From positions 1-37,423 of the forward strand of contig JAQGLO010000011.1 of the NCBI GenBank assembly GCA_028292825.1: DNA of 37,423 nt, read 5' to 3'. Positions 8,014-21,332 of the stretch are shown here, piece by piece (the first letter of the stretch is position 1; every line of letters starts with the position of its first letter). A program made the translations under genes and the position numbers. The notes below the pieces were generated by a model, which saw only the letters and a list, made by a program, of their open reading frames with translations, searched no databases and was not told the origin of the DNA. Source of the DNA: Alphaproteobacteria bacterium. GTDB lineage: Bacteria; Pseudomonadota; Alphaproteobacteria; Micropepsales; Micropepsaceae.

Positions 8014-8613
8014 ATGATCACGCTGTTCCACCATCCCCGCACCCGCTCCAGCCGCTTCATCTTCCTGCTGGAGGAACTGGGCGTGCCGTATGCGATCCAC
8101 CGCATCGCCCATATCCGCCGCCCCGACGGCTCCGGCGGCGTCGATCCGGAAAACCCCCATCCCCACGGCAAGTCGCCGGCGCTGAAGGATGGCGACACCC
8201 TGGTGTTCGAAAGCACCGCCATCGCGCTGTATCTCACCGACCGGTTCCCGCAGAACGGCATCGGCCCGGTGGTGGGCGACGCCAAACGCGGCGCCTATGT
8301 CTCCTGGCTGGCCTATTATGCCGGCGTCATGGAACCGGCCTGGATGAGCGCCTACATGAAATGGGACATCCCGCGCGGCACTGCCGGCTGGGTGAAGACC
8401 GACGAGGTCATGGCATTCGTCAACGCCACCCTGGAACAGGGCCCCTATCTGCTGGGCGAGAATTTCAGCGCCATCGACATACTGGTCGCCACCACCTTCA
8501 AGATGTTCATGGGCTCGCCGCTGCTGGAAAAGACCCCGCTGCTGGACGGCTATGTCGGCCGGGTGCTGGCGCGGCCTGCCTATGCCCGGTCGCAGGCGAA
8601 AGAGAATGACTGA
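8014..8613 (+). CDS. Glutathione S-transferase family protein
   Basis: A cytosolic GST of 199 aa. The thioredoxin-like N-domain (1-75) begins MITLFHHPRTRSSRFIFLLEE, with a serine-rich active-site loop (RTRSSR) and the glutathione-binding signature GKSPALKDGDTLVFESTAI. The helical C-domain (about 85-190) has the conserved FSAIDILVATTF N-capping box. The substrate is unknown; this family includes detoxifying transferases and proteins without known activity. Its last 8 bp overlap the DUF4169 gene, so the two are coupled. It separates the RHH and DUF4169 genes. Confidence 0.88.
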   Translation: MITLFHHPRTRSSRFIFLLEELGVPYAIHRIAHIRRPDGSGGVDPENPHPHGKSPALKDGDTLVFESTAIALYLTDRFPQNGIGPVVGDAKRGAYVSWLAYYAGVMEPAWMSAYMKWDIPRGTAGWVKTDEVMAFVNATLEQGPYLLGENFSAIDILVATTFKMFMGSPLLEKTPLLDGYVGRVLARPAYARSQAKEND

Positions 8614-8797
8614 GATCATCAACCTGAAGAATGTCCGCAAGCAGAAGGCCCGGGCCGACAAGGACAAGGCCGCCGAGGCCAACCGCATCAAGCACGGAAC
8701 CCCGACGGCGCTGCGCAGGCTGGAAGACGGCCGCAAGACCCAGGCGGAACAGCGCATTTCCGGCCACAGGCTGGAAAAGGACGCCGACGATAATTAA
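8606..8797 (+). CDS. DUF4169 family small protein
   Basis: A 63-aa, highly charged, helix-prone protein starting MTEIINLKNVRKQKARADK, the typical opening of DUF4169, a family of unknown function found mainly in alphaproteobacteria. Its Lys/Arg/Glu/Asp-rich sequence has no membrane segment or export signal. ATG 8606 was chosen because the family starts there; longer upstream readings run through the GST gene in another frame. It overlaps the GST gene by 8 bp and is followed by a 62-bp gap before uvrD. Confidence 0.85.
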   Translation: MTEIINLKNVRKQKARADKDKAAEANRIKHGTPTALRRLEDGRKTQAEQRISGHRLEKDADDN

Positions 8798-8801
8798 GTG
8801 G

Positions 8802-8847
8802 GATTCGCACCCCCACCCCCGTAAAATCACGAAATGTTCTCAGATTC
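8802..8847. promoter_or_regulatory. Two GANTC (CcrM-type) sites upstream of uvrD
   Basis: The 62-bp gap before the helicase gene has GATTC at 8802-8806 and at 8843-8847. In alphaproteobacteria GANTC is methylated by CcrM, and its state can alter promoters through GcrA. In this GC-rich sequence a site is expected about once per 300 bp, so two here are more than expected by chance. No clear -35/-10 pair is visible. Regulation is inferred only. Confidence 0.3.
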
Positions 8848-8859
8848 CAAGGTTTCGCC

Positions 8860-11202
8860 ATGAGTGACTATGGCGACCGCTATTCCGATCCCCTGGACGC
8901 CGCCTTTTCAGAGGTTCCCGAAGCCGCGCCGGTTCCCCCCTCTCTTGATTCAAGAGGGCCCCCATACCTCGCCGGCCTGAACAAGGAACAGCGCGAGGCG
9001 GTGGAAGCGGTGGACGGTCCCGTGCTGGTGCTGGCCGGCGCCGGCACCGGCAAGACCCGCGTCCTGACCACACGCCTGGCGCATATCCTGGCCACCCGCC
9101 GCGCCTGGCCGGGGCAGATGCTGTGCGTCACCTTCACCAACAAGGCCGCCCGCGAGATGAAGGAGCGCATCGGCGCGCTGATCGGCGGCGTCGTGGAAGG
9201 CATGCAGTGGCTGGGCACCTTCCACTCCATCGGCGCCAAGATGCTGCGCCGCCATGCCGAGCTGGCAGGGCTGAAAAGCAATTTCACGATTCTCGACACC
9301 GACGACCAGCTTCGTCTGATGAAGCAGCTGATCGAAGCCGAAGGCGTGGACGAGAAGCGCTGGCCGGCGCGTACCCTGGCCAGCATGATCGACGGCTGGA
9401 AGAATCGCGGCTTGCGGCCTGACGATGTTTCGGAAGGCGAAGCCCAGGGTTACGCCTTCGGCAAGGGCAAGCTGCTCTACCGCCAGTACCAGGACCGGCT
9501 GAAGGCGTTGAACGCCGCCGATTTCGGCGACCTGCTGCTGGAAGTGCTGCACATCCTGAAAACCAATCCCGACATCCTGGCCGATTATCGCGACCGCTTC
9601 CGCTACATGCTGGTGGACGAATACCAGGACACCAATGTGGTGCAGTATCTGTGGCTGAACCTGCTGGCCAAGGGCAGCGGCAATGTCTGTGTGGTGGGCG
9701 ATGACGACCAAAGCATCTATGGCTGGCGCGGCGCGGAGGTGGAGAACATCCTGCGCTTCGAGCGCGACTTCCCCGGCGCCAAGGTCATTCGCCTGGAACG
9801 CAACTATCGCAGCACACCCGCCATCCTGGGCGCGGCGTCGGGACTGATCTCCGCCAATAAGGGTCGCCTCGGAAAAACGCTTTGGACCGAAGGCGACCCC
9901 GGCGAGAAAATCCGGGTCGCGGGCGTGTGGGATGCCGAGGAAGAAGCCCGCAATGTCGCCAGCGACGCCGAAGACCAGCACCGCAATGGCCATGCCTTCG
10001 CGCAGATGGCGGTGCTGGTGCGCGCCTCGTTCCAGATGCGCGAATTTGAAGACCGCTTTATTTCCCTGGGCCTGCCCTATCGCGTGATCGGCGGCCCGCG
10101 CTTTTATGAGCGGCAGGAAATCCGCGACGCCATGGCCTATCTGCGCCTGATCGCGCAGGGCGATGACGACCTGGCGTTCGAGCGCATCGTCAACAAGCCC
10201 AAGCGTGGCATCGGCGATGCCTCGGTGGCCACGCTGCATGCGTTCGCCCGCGCCCGGCAGTTGCCGCTGCTGGCGGCGGCGCGCGAAGTGGCGGAGACCG
10301 ACGAACTGCCGCCCAAGGCGCGCAAGGCGCTGGCCGAACTGGGCGCAAACTTTTCGCGCTGGACGGAAACCTCGCGCGTGCTGCCGCATACCGAACTGGC
10401 CGAGATGGTGCTGGACGAAAGTGGCTATACCGACATGCTGAAAGTCGACAAGTCGGCGGAGGCCCCGGGACGGCTGGACAATTTGAAAGAGTTTGTCCGC
10501 TCCATGGAAGGCTTTGAATCGCTGGCGGCGTTCCTGGAGCATGTCAGCCTCGTGATGGAAATCGCCCAGGATGAATCCGGCGACCGCATCAACCTGATGA
10601 CGCTGCATGCCGCCAAGGGCCTGGAATTCGACACCGTGTTCCTGCCGGGCTGGGAGGAAGGCCTGTTCCCGTCCCAGCGCACCATGGACGAGAATGGGTT
10701 GGCGGGGCTGGAGGAAGAACGGCGGCTGGCCTATGTCGGCATCACCCGCGCCAAGAAACGCGCCCGCATATCCTTCGCCGCCAATCGCCGGGTGCATGGC
10801 TCGTGGCAAAGCGCCCTGCCCTCGCGCTTCATCAAGGAAATCCCCGAAGACCATGTCGAGGCCACGGTGGATGAGGGCTTTTACGGCGGCTATGCCGGCT
10901 TCCGCGACAATGGCCAGGCGGCGGACTTCGGCAGCACATACGATTCACCGGGCTGGAAACGCGCCCAGGCCAACCGCGCCGCCAGCGGCGGCTTCCGCAG
11001 CCGCCCGCCGTTGATCGAGGCGCAGGCCTGGAGTGTGCAAACGTCCGATCCAGGCGCCTCGCTCTACGCCCGCGACGACCGCGTCTTCCACCAGAAATTC
11101 GGCTATGGCCGGGTGCGCTATGTCGAAGGCAACAAGCTGACGGTCGATTTCGACAAGGCCGGCGAGAAGCGGGTGATTGACCAGTTTGTCAGTCGGGCGT
11201 GA
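8860..11202 (+). CDS. uvrD: UvrD/PcrA-type ATP-dependent DNA helicase
   Basis: A superfamily 1A 3'-5' helicase used in nucleotide excision and mismatch repair and in clearing replication forks. The 780-aa protein shows motif I GAGTGKT (60-66), motif Ia FTNKAAREM (92-100), motif II DEYQD (253-257), motif III GDDDQSIYGWRGA, motif IV IRLERNYRST, motif V LMTLHAAKGLEFD and motif VI RRLAYVGITRAKKR. The C-terminus (about 735-780, FGYGRVRYVEGNKLTVDF) is the Tudor-like domain of UvrD/PcrA that binds RNA polymerase. The first 38 residues are a poorly conserved acidic/proline-rich extension. AAGG seven bases before ATG 8860 supports the start. Confidence 0.95.
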   Translation: MSDYGDRYSDPLDAAFSEVPEAAPVPPSLDSRGPPYLAGLNKEQREAVEAVDGPVLVLAGAGTGKTRVLTTRLAHILATRRAWPGQMLCVTFTNKAAREMKERIGALIGGVVEGMQWLGTFHSIGAKMLRRHAELAGLKSNFTILDTDDQLRLMKQLIEAEGVDEKRWPARTLASMIDGWKNRGLRPDDVSEGEAQGYAFGKGKLLYRQYQDRLKALNAADFGDLLLEVLHILKTNPDILADYRDRFRYMLVDEYQDTNVVQYLWLNLLAKGSGNVCVVGDDDQSIYGWRGAEVENILRFERDFPGAKVIRLERNYRSTPAILGAASGLISANKGRLGKTLWTEGDPGEKIRVAGVWDAEEEARNVASDAEDQHRNGHAFAQMAVLVRASFQMREFEDRFISLGLPYRVIGGPRFYERQEIRDAMAYLRLIAQGDDDLAFERIVNKPKRGIGDASVATLHAFARARQLPLLAAAREVAETDELPPKARKALAELGANFSRWTETSRVLPHTELAEMVLDESGYTDMLKVDKSAEAPGRLDNLKEFVRSMEGFESLAAFLEHVSLVMEIAQDESGDRINLMTLHAAKGLEFDTVFLPGWEEGLFPSQRTMDENGLAGLEEERRLAYVGITRAKKRARISFAANRRVHGSWQSALPSRFIKEIPEDHVEATVDEGFYGGYAGFRDNGQAADFGSTYDSPGWKRAQANRAASGGFRSRPPLIEAQAWSVQTSDPGASLYARDDRVFHQKFGYGRVRYVEGNKLTVDFDKAGEKRVIDQFVSRA

Positions 11203-11213
11203 GGGCAAAGCCA

Positions 11214-12008
11214 ATGGACCATTCCAGCCTCATGACCTCCGTGCTCATTGTTGTAATAGCCGCAGGGGCATACCTACTACGCGACGCCATAAGAACTTGG
11301 CTAACTAAAGGCATAAGCCACAGGTTCGATCAACAAATCGAGACATTACGCGCCGACCTCCGAGCCAAAGAAGAAAAAATCGCCACGCTTAGACAGAACG
11401 CATTGTCCGGCGCGAGCAAAAGGCGGGAGTCTTTGGATAAAAGGCGGCAGGAGGCAGTCGATAATCTTTGGGCAGACGTAACGTCGCTAGGACGATTGAA
11501 ACTTGCATCAAAATACATGGAGACCATCAATTTCGAAGAGTCAGCAAAGCTAGTCGGCGGCAACGCCAACGCCAGACGTTTCTTCGAGACAATAGGTAAA
11601 ACGATAAATTTAGAAAAAATGCCCCGGATAGAAGCGGCGAAAGAGCGCCCGTTTCTGTCTGAAAAAGCTTGGGCACTTTACAGCGCTTATTCGGCAATTC
11701 TCTATTACGCCGTCATGCAGATAAAAACTTTGGAAATCGGTGAAGACGCCTCAAAGCTACTCAATCACAAAAACATTGATGACCTACTTCGAGCTGCACT
11801 TCCACACCAGGCCGTTAATTTAGAAAAATTCGGAACTTCTTTCTGCCATTTCTGTGTCGATGAATTGGAGCAAGCGTTATTGAAAGCTCTGAAAGATGAT
11901 CTCGAAGGAAATAAAGCCAGCGAAGAAGATATGCAAAACTCTGCTCAGATACTGAGAGCATCCGAAAATATTATGGCAACGCTCGACAATACTGCAAATC
12001 AGTCATAA
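11214..12008 (+). CDS. Membrane-anchored coiled-coil protein, unknown, probably acquired
   Basis: I do not recognise this 264-aa protein. It has one N-terminal membrane helix (about residues 5-24, LMTSVLIVVIAAGAYLL), then a charged heptad-like stretch (about 36-80) likely to form a coiled coil, then a soluble helical region of about 180 residues with few glycines or prolines. Base composition is strikingly unlike its neighbours: sampled 60-bp blocks count 47, 40 and 38 % GC, against 68 % in a block of the adjacent helicase gene. Codons such as AAA, TTA and AAT are common. ATG 11214 follows AGGG by 8 bp; a GTG at 11199 overlapping the helicase stop is an alternative. No mobile element borders it. 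Horizontal acquisition is inferred from composition. Confidence 0.7.
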   Translation: MDHSSLMTSVLIVVIAAGAYLLRDAIRTWLTKGISHRFDQQIETLRADLRAKEEKIATLRQNALSGASKRRESLDKRRQEAVDNLWADVTSLGRLKLASKYMETINFEESAKLVGGNANARRFFETIGKTINLEKMPRIEAAKERPFLSEKAWALYSAYSAILYYAVMQIKTLEIGEDASKLLNHKNIDDLLRAALPHQAVNLEKFGTSFCHFCVDELEQALLKALKDDLEGNKASEEDMQNSAQILRASENIMATLDNTANQS

Positions 12009-12077
12009 TCACTTGTCCCTGTGGAAAGCCAGCGTCGGCCGGACTAAGATCAAAACTACCGTCAACCCGGCACATGA

Positions 12078-12512
12078 CTACTTCCCCGCCCGCGTCACAT
12101 GAAAGGCCAGCAGCGCCCAGGGCGCGCCCGCATCGGGGATCAGCTGGTGCGGCGTGTCCATCGGAATGAACAGCACGTCGCCCTTGGCCATATGGCGCGG
12201 CGTGCCGCCGTCCAATTTCTCCGGGCCCGTGATGGCGCCGCCGACCGTGATCGTGCCGGCGCCTTCCACCACCCAGATCAGCTCGTCCTGCCCGGCATGC
12301 GCGGCGGCGGCGCCGATGCCGGTGCGGTAATCCAGCCCCACCTTCTGCGGCCCGGTGGAGATGACCGGCAGGCTGATCACCGGCTGCGGCGGCATCGCAC
12401 GGGCCTTGGCGATCAGCGCCTGGACCTGGGCGGATGAGGCGAATGTCGTGTCCTGGGCGAAGGCGGGTGCGGCGGCCAGCACGGCGGCGGCAAGGACGAA
12501 GCGGGAAATCAT
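12078..12512 (-). CDS. Exported cupin-domain protein
   Basis: A 144-aa protein with a signal peptide (MISRFVLAAAVLAAAPAFAQ) and one cupin beta-barrel (about 60-135). The barrel shows HAGQDELIWVVEGAGTITVGG and GDVLFIPMDTPHQLIP, which carry the usual His and Glu metal ligands, although the first motif is only HxxxxE-like. Function is unknown: periplasmic cupins include small-molecule binders and metal-dependent enzymes. ATG 12512 has AAGAGGA eight bases upstream; the frame is open to 12551 but the signal peptide fixes the start. It converges with the AT-rich orphan gene, and its upstream side faces the empty stretch 12513-12900. Confidence 0.82.
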   Translation of the reverse strand: MISRFVLAAAVLAAAPAFAQDTTFASSAQVQALIAKARAMPPQPVISLPVISTGPQKVGLDYRTGIGAAAAHAGQDELIWVVEGAGTITVGGAITGPEKLDGGTPRHMAKGDVLFIPMDTPHQLIPDAGAPWALLAFHVTRAGK

Positions 12513-12900
12513 GGGCTGTTTCCTCTTGTGTTGATGCCGCCTGCCTAGCACGACCTGACGCGGCGCGACATATCCACCTGTTCCCGGCTTGCGGCGCGCG
12601 GTAAAATCGGGTCATGAAACCGATGCGCCGCGCTTATCAACACCACTGCGTCGATCACTTGGCCGAACACGGTTTTGCGCCGGCGTGGCATACGCCGTGG
12701 ACAGGTTTTCCCCACATCCTTTTGCATCAAGCGCTTGGCGCAAGTCCGGGGGGAGGGGGAGTCCATTTTTTGCCTCCGACAATTAAATTGCCGAAGCCCA
12801 AATCCGGATCGCAGATCGCCACCGCGCTATCCACGCGTTTGCCGCCCCACGCATGGGCCCAAAAGTTGACGCCCCTGCCACTTCTGGGCATATCCCCGCC
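12513..12900. other. 388-bp gap without a convincing gene
   Basis: Short frames exist on both strands (the longest 96 codons from 12614 on the + strand), but none resembles a known protein or has a good ribosome-binding site. The sequence holds several DnaA-box-like words: TATCCAC at 12571-12577 and 12828-12834, TTATCAACA at 12634-12642 and TTTTCCCCACA at 12706-12716. A G-run GGGGGGAGGGGGA precedes 12760, and one GANTC (GAGTC) is at 12759-12763. It should contain the promoters of the divergent cupin and prmA genes, but no clear -35/-10 pair stands out. Confidence 0.5.
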
Positions 12901-13755
12901 ATGACCAATCCCCCCCTCTGGAAAGCCTCGGTCGCGCTGACCAAGATCGAAGCCGCCGACATCGCCGCCGTGCTGGAGCTGGAAGGCTCGGCCCAGGCGG
13001 TGCTGATCGTGGAAGAACCCTTCGCCGACGGCGCGGTGGTGGAGGCGCTTTATACCGAAGAGCCCGATGCCGCCTGGCTGTCGCAGATCGCGCGGCGCGA
13101 CATCATTGTCGCCCCCCTGCCCGACCAGGACTGGATCCGCCTGAGCCAGGAAGGCCTGCCGCCGGTGCGGGCCGGGCGCTTCTTTGTCTATGGCGCGCAT
13201 GATGCCGGCACCGTGCCGCATGGCGTGCTGCCCATGAAGATCGAAGCCGGACTGGCCTTCGGCACCGGCCATCACGAAACCACGGCGCTGTGCCTGGCGG
13301 TGCTGAGCGATCTGGCCAAGCAGCGGTCCTTCCGCAATGTGCTGGACCTGGGCTGCGGCACCGGGCTGCTGGCGATCGGGGCGGCGATGCTGTGGAAGCG
13401 GCCCGTGCTGGCGTCGGATATCGATGTCGTGGCGGTGGAAGTGACGCGCGAGAATGCCCGCGCCAATGGCGTGGGACCGCTGGTGCGCGCCGTCACCGCC
13501 GACGGACTGACCAGCCCGGTGCTGGCGGGCGGCGCGCCCTATGACCTGCTGATCGCCAACATCCTGGCCGGGCCGCTGACCCAGCTGGCGCCCGCCATCC
13601 AGCGCGCCCAGCAGCCGGGGGCACCATTGGTGCTGTAGGGGCTGCTGAACACCCAGGAAAAGCTGGTCACAAGTTTTTACCAGTCGCTGCGGCGGGTTGC
13701 CGTGCGCCGCGACGGGCCCTGGAGCGCGCTGGTGCTGGAGAAACCACGGCGCTAA
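12901..13755 (+). pseudogene. prmA: Ribosomal protein L11 methyltransferase, interrupted by an amber codon
   Basis: PrmA trimethylates ribosomal protein L11 with SAM. The frame runs from ATG 12901 (MTNPPLWKASVAL) and shows GTGHHETT, the SAM loop LDLGCGTGLLAIG and the downstream motif LLIANILAGPL. At 13636-13638 an in-frame TAG replaces a codon that is serine in the family (LVL-S-GLL). The same frame then continues with recognisable PrmA sequence (GLLNTQEKLVTSFYQSL to VLEKPRR) to TAA at 13753-13755. Without the stop the protein would be 284 aa, about the family length; with it, 245 aa, lacking the last strands of the methyltransferase core. A single C-to-A change (TCG to TAG) explains it. It may be a true nonsense mutation, a sequence error, or read through; the first two are likelier. 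pepP starts 9 bp after the final stop. Confidence 0.9.
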
Positions 13756-13764
13756 ACTGGTGCC

Positions 13765-19417
<5,653 letters not shown>

Positions 19418-19421
19418 GCCG

Positions 19422-19432
19422 GACTCCGAATC
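19422..19432. promoter_or_regulatory. Tandem GANTC sites before recN
   Basis: GACTC (19422-19426) and GAATC (19428-19432) lie one base apart in the 15-bp gap between the bamD stop and the recN start. Both match the CcrM methylation sequence. Being within 5-15 bp of the start codon they overlap the expected ribosome-binding region, so they would affect recN only if a transcript starts close by. A regulatory role is inferred. Confidence 0.25.
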
Positions 19433-20299
19433 TTAGAGAATGCGATGGAAAGCCTGACTGATCCAGGAGCGCTTGTCTTCTTCCGGCTTCAGGTGGCGCC
19501 CTTGAAGGATGTTGTAGGCCGACTTGTACCAGCCCGACCCCGGATAGTTCTTGCCCAGTACGGCGGCGGCGGTCTGGGCCTCATGGTCCAGGCCCAAGCT
19601 GTAATAGCTCTCGGTCAGGCGCTCCAGCGCCTCGGCGATCTGGGGGGTGGTCTGGTACTGGTCGACCACGGTACGGAAGCGGTTGATGGCGCCGATGAAG
19701 TCGCCGCGCGACAGATAATAGCGGCCCACCGCCATCTCCTTGCCTGCCAGATGGTCGTTGGTCAGGTCGATCTTGAGCGTGGCATCGCGGGCATATTCGG
19801 TGTCTGGGAAGCGCTGCACCACGTCCTGCAGCGCCACCAGCGCGCCTTCGGTGTTGGACTGGTCGCGGCCCACATCGACGATCTGCTCATAGAGCGAGAT
19901 CGCCTTGATATAGAAGGCATAGGCCACTTCCTGGCTGCCGGGATGCAGCGAGATATACTGGTCGGCGGTGGAAATGGCGGCAGGATACTGGTTGGCCTGG
20001 TAGGAGCAGAAGGCGCTGATCAGCATGGCGCGGCGTGCCCACACCGAATAAGGATGCTGGCGGTCCACCTCGTTGAACTGGCCGGCGCAAAGCTCCCAGT
20101 TCTTGGCGGAGATGGCGCGCCAGCCATCGGCATAGATCTGCTCGACGGTGCGCTCTTTATAGTTCGCCGCGTCCTTGTTGGCGTTGTTGGTCTCGTCGTC
20201 CTTGCCGCCGAAAAGGGAACAGCCGGACAGGCCCAGACCCAGGGCCAGCCCCAGCAACAGGGCGCATGCGGCAGGCTTCAGGCGGGCGGCGACGGCCAT
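19433..20299 (-). CDS. bamD: Outer membrane assembly lipoprotein BamD
   Basis: The essential lipoprotein of the BAM complex, which inserts beta-barrel proteins into the outer membrane. The 288-aa precursor has a lipoprotein signal ending in the lipobox LSGC (Cys about 27), a short Asn/Asp/Lys linker, then tetratricopeptide-like helical repeats from about residue 45 to 265 (ISAKNWELCAGQFNEVDRQHPYS, GSQEVAYAFYIKAISLYEQ, RFPDTEYARDA). ATG 20299 has AAGGA five bases upstream. An in-frame TTG at 20347 would extend it by 16 residues but lies in the likely -35 box. The position between lpxC and recN is the usual alphaproteobacterial one. Confidence 0.93.
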   Translation of the reverse strand: MAVAARLKPAACALLLGLALGLGLSGCSLFGGKDDETNNANKDAANYKERTVEQIYADGWRAISAKNWELCAGQFNEVDRQHPYSVWARRAMLISAFCSYQANQYPAAISTADQYISLHPGSQEVAYAFYIKAISLYEQIVDVGRDQSNTEGALVALQDVVQRFPDTEYARDATLKIDLTNDHLAGKEMAVGRYYLSRGDFIGAINRFRTVVDQYQTTPQIAEALERLTESYYSLGLDHEAQTAAAVLGKNYPGSGWYKSAYNILQGRHLKPEEDKRSWISQAFHRIL

Positions 20300-20319
20300 G
20301 GATGTCCTTGTCGCGCGAA

Positions 20320-20347
20320 AATATAAGCTTTTCAATGGCTTATGCAA
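20320..20347 (-). promoter_or_regulatory. Likely sigma-70 promoter of bamD
   Basis: On the minus strand TTGCAT (20347-20342) and TATATT (20325-20320) form -35 and -10 boxes with a 16-bp spacer, about 21 bases before the bamD ATG. It is the best promoter-like pair seen in the 139-bp lpxC-bamD gap and suggests that bamD, recN and ligA can be transcribed apart from lpxC. Confidence 0.5.
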
Positions 20348-20438
20348 GGCGTCCGGCCCGGCTCGCGCTTTGTCGCCTTTATATACCGTGGCCGCCCGAT
20401 GTTAGGAAAGTGTCCTGTTTTTCAGGGGGCACCGGGGT

Positions 20439-21275
20439 TCAAAGTTCCACGCGCCGATAATTGGCCGGATCGGAAAAAAGGGCCCGCAGTAGGGCATTGT
20501 TGGTGGCGTGGCCGGACTTCACGCCCTCGAAGCGGGCAATCAGGGCGGCGCCCGCCAGGGCCATGTCGCCGATGGCGTCCAAGATCTTGTGACGGACAAA
20601 TTCGTCGGTGAAGCGCTGGCGGTCCTTGTTGACCACGCCGCTGTCGTCCAGCGCCAGAGTGTTGTCCAGGGTGGCGCCCCTGGCCAGGTTCATGCGGTTC
20701 AGGGCATCAAGATCCTTCACAAAGCCAAAAGTGCGGGCGGGCGCGATCTCGCACTTGAAGCCCGCGGCGCTGAAAACAAAGTCATAGCTCTGCTCGCCGA
20801 TCACCGGATAGCTGAGGCTGTAGTGATAGGACAGCGCCTCAGCCGGCAGCAGGCTGGCCCTAGCGTCGCCCTGCTCCACCGTCACCGGCCGCAGCAGCTT
20901 GATCGCAGTGCGCGCGGTGTCCCGCACGGCCAGGCCGGCGCTTTCCAGCAAGGTCAGAAAGGACAGCGCATCGCCGTCCAGGATGGGCGGCTCGGGGCCG
21001 TCCAGGGCGACCAGCAGGTCGTCGATCCCCAGCCCCGCCGCCGCCGCCATCAAATGCTCGATCACGCCGACACTGGCGCCGTCCTGCACGATCACCGTGC
21101 CCAGCCGGGTCTCGCCCACCAGGTCGTAGCGCGCCGGAATGTCCACCCCCAGATCGGCACGGCGAAAGACAATCCCGGCGCCGGACGCGGCGGGTTTCAG
21201 CTGCAGGGTGACCGGCACCCCGGCATGCAGCGCGATGCCGGTGGCCTGGACGGGGCGAGCAAGGGTGGTTCGCAT
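20439..21275 (-). CDS. lpxC: UDP-3-O-acyl-N-acetylglucosamine deacetylase
   Basis: The zinc enzyme of the committed step of lipid A synthesis. The 278-aa protein is slightly shorter than the usual 300. Expected zinc ligands are H74 (in VIEHLMAA), H229 and D233 (in RHKILDAIGD); E73 and H256 (in SGHATNN) are the catalytic pair. RTFGFVKDLDAL and DDSGVVNKDRQRFTDEFVRHK are family blocks. ATG 21275 gives MRTTLARPVQATGIALHAG, the normal start; the frame is open upstream to 21851 but that part opposes the aspartic protease gene. In related genomes lpxC lies directly after ftsZ; here a three-gene block on the other strand separates them. Confidence 0.96.
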   Translation of the reverse strand: MRTTLARPVQATGIALHAGVPVTLQLKPAASGAGIVFRRADLGVDIPARYDLVGETRLGTVIVQDGASVGVIEHLMAAAAGLGIDDLLVALDGPEPPILDGDALSFLTLLESAGLAVRDTARTAIKLLRPVTVEQGDARASLLPAEALSYHYSLSYPVIGEQSYDFVFSAAGFKCEIAPARTFGFVKDLDALNRMNLARGATLDNTLALDDSGVVNKDRQRFTDEFVRHKILDAIGDMALAGAALIARFEGVKSGHATNNALLRALFSDPANYRRVEL

Positions 21276-21332
21276 GACGCCTTCTATAGCCTGCCCGACC
21301 GCCGGGGGATATTGTGACAACAGGATGGAAAC

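Noticed and set aside
8950-10854. A 634-codon open frame on the minus strand opposite uvrD
   Set aside because: Low-complexity composition with no recognisable domain, and the plus-strand helicase has all its motifs.
12634-12834. Chromosomal origin of replication
   Set aside because: The DnaA-like words are imperfect and there is no AT-rich element, and no dnaA, hemE, parA or gidA near; kept only as a low-interest finding.
12614-12904. A possible 96-aa plus-strand gene in the gap before prmA
   Set aside because: No ribosome-binding site, no similarity to a known family, Gly- and Pro-rich end produced by a G-run; it also runs into the prmA start.
20400-20436. Terminator after lpxC (CCTG-AAAAA-CAGG hairpin, minus strand)
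   Set aside because: The stem is only about four strong pairs and no T-run follows on the minus strand, so it is not convincing.
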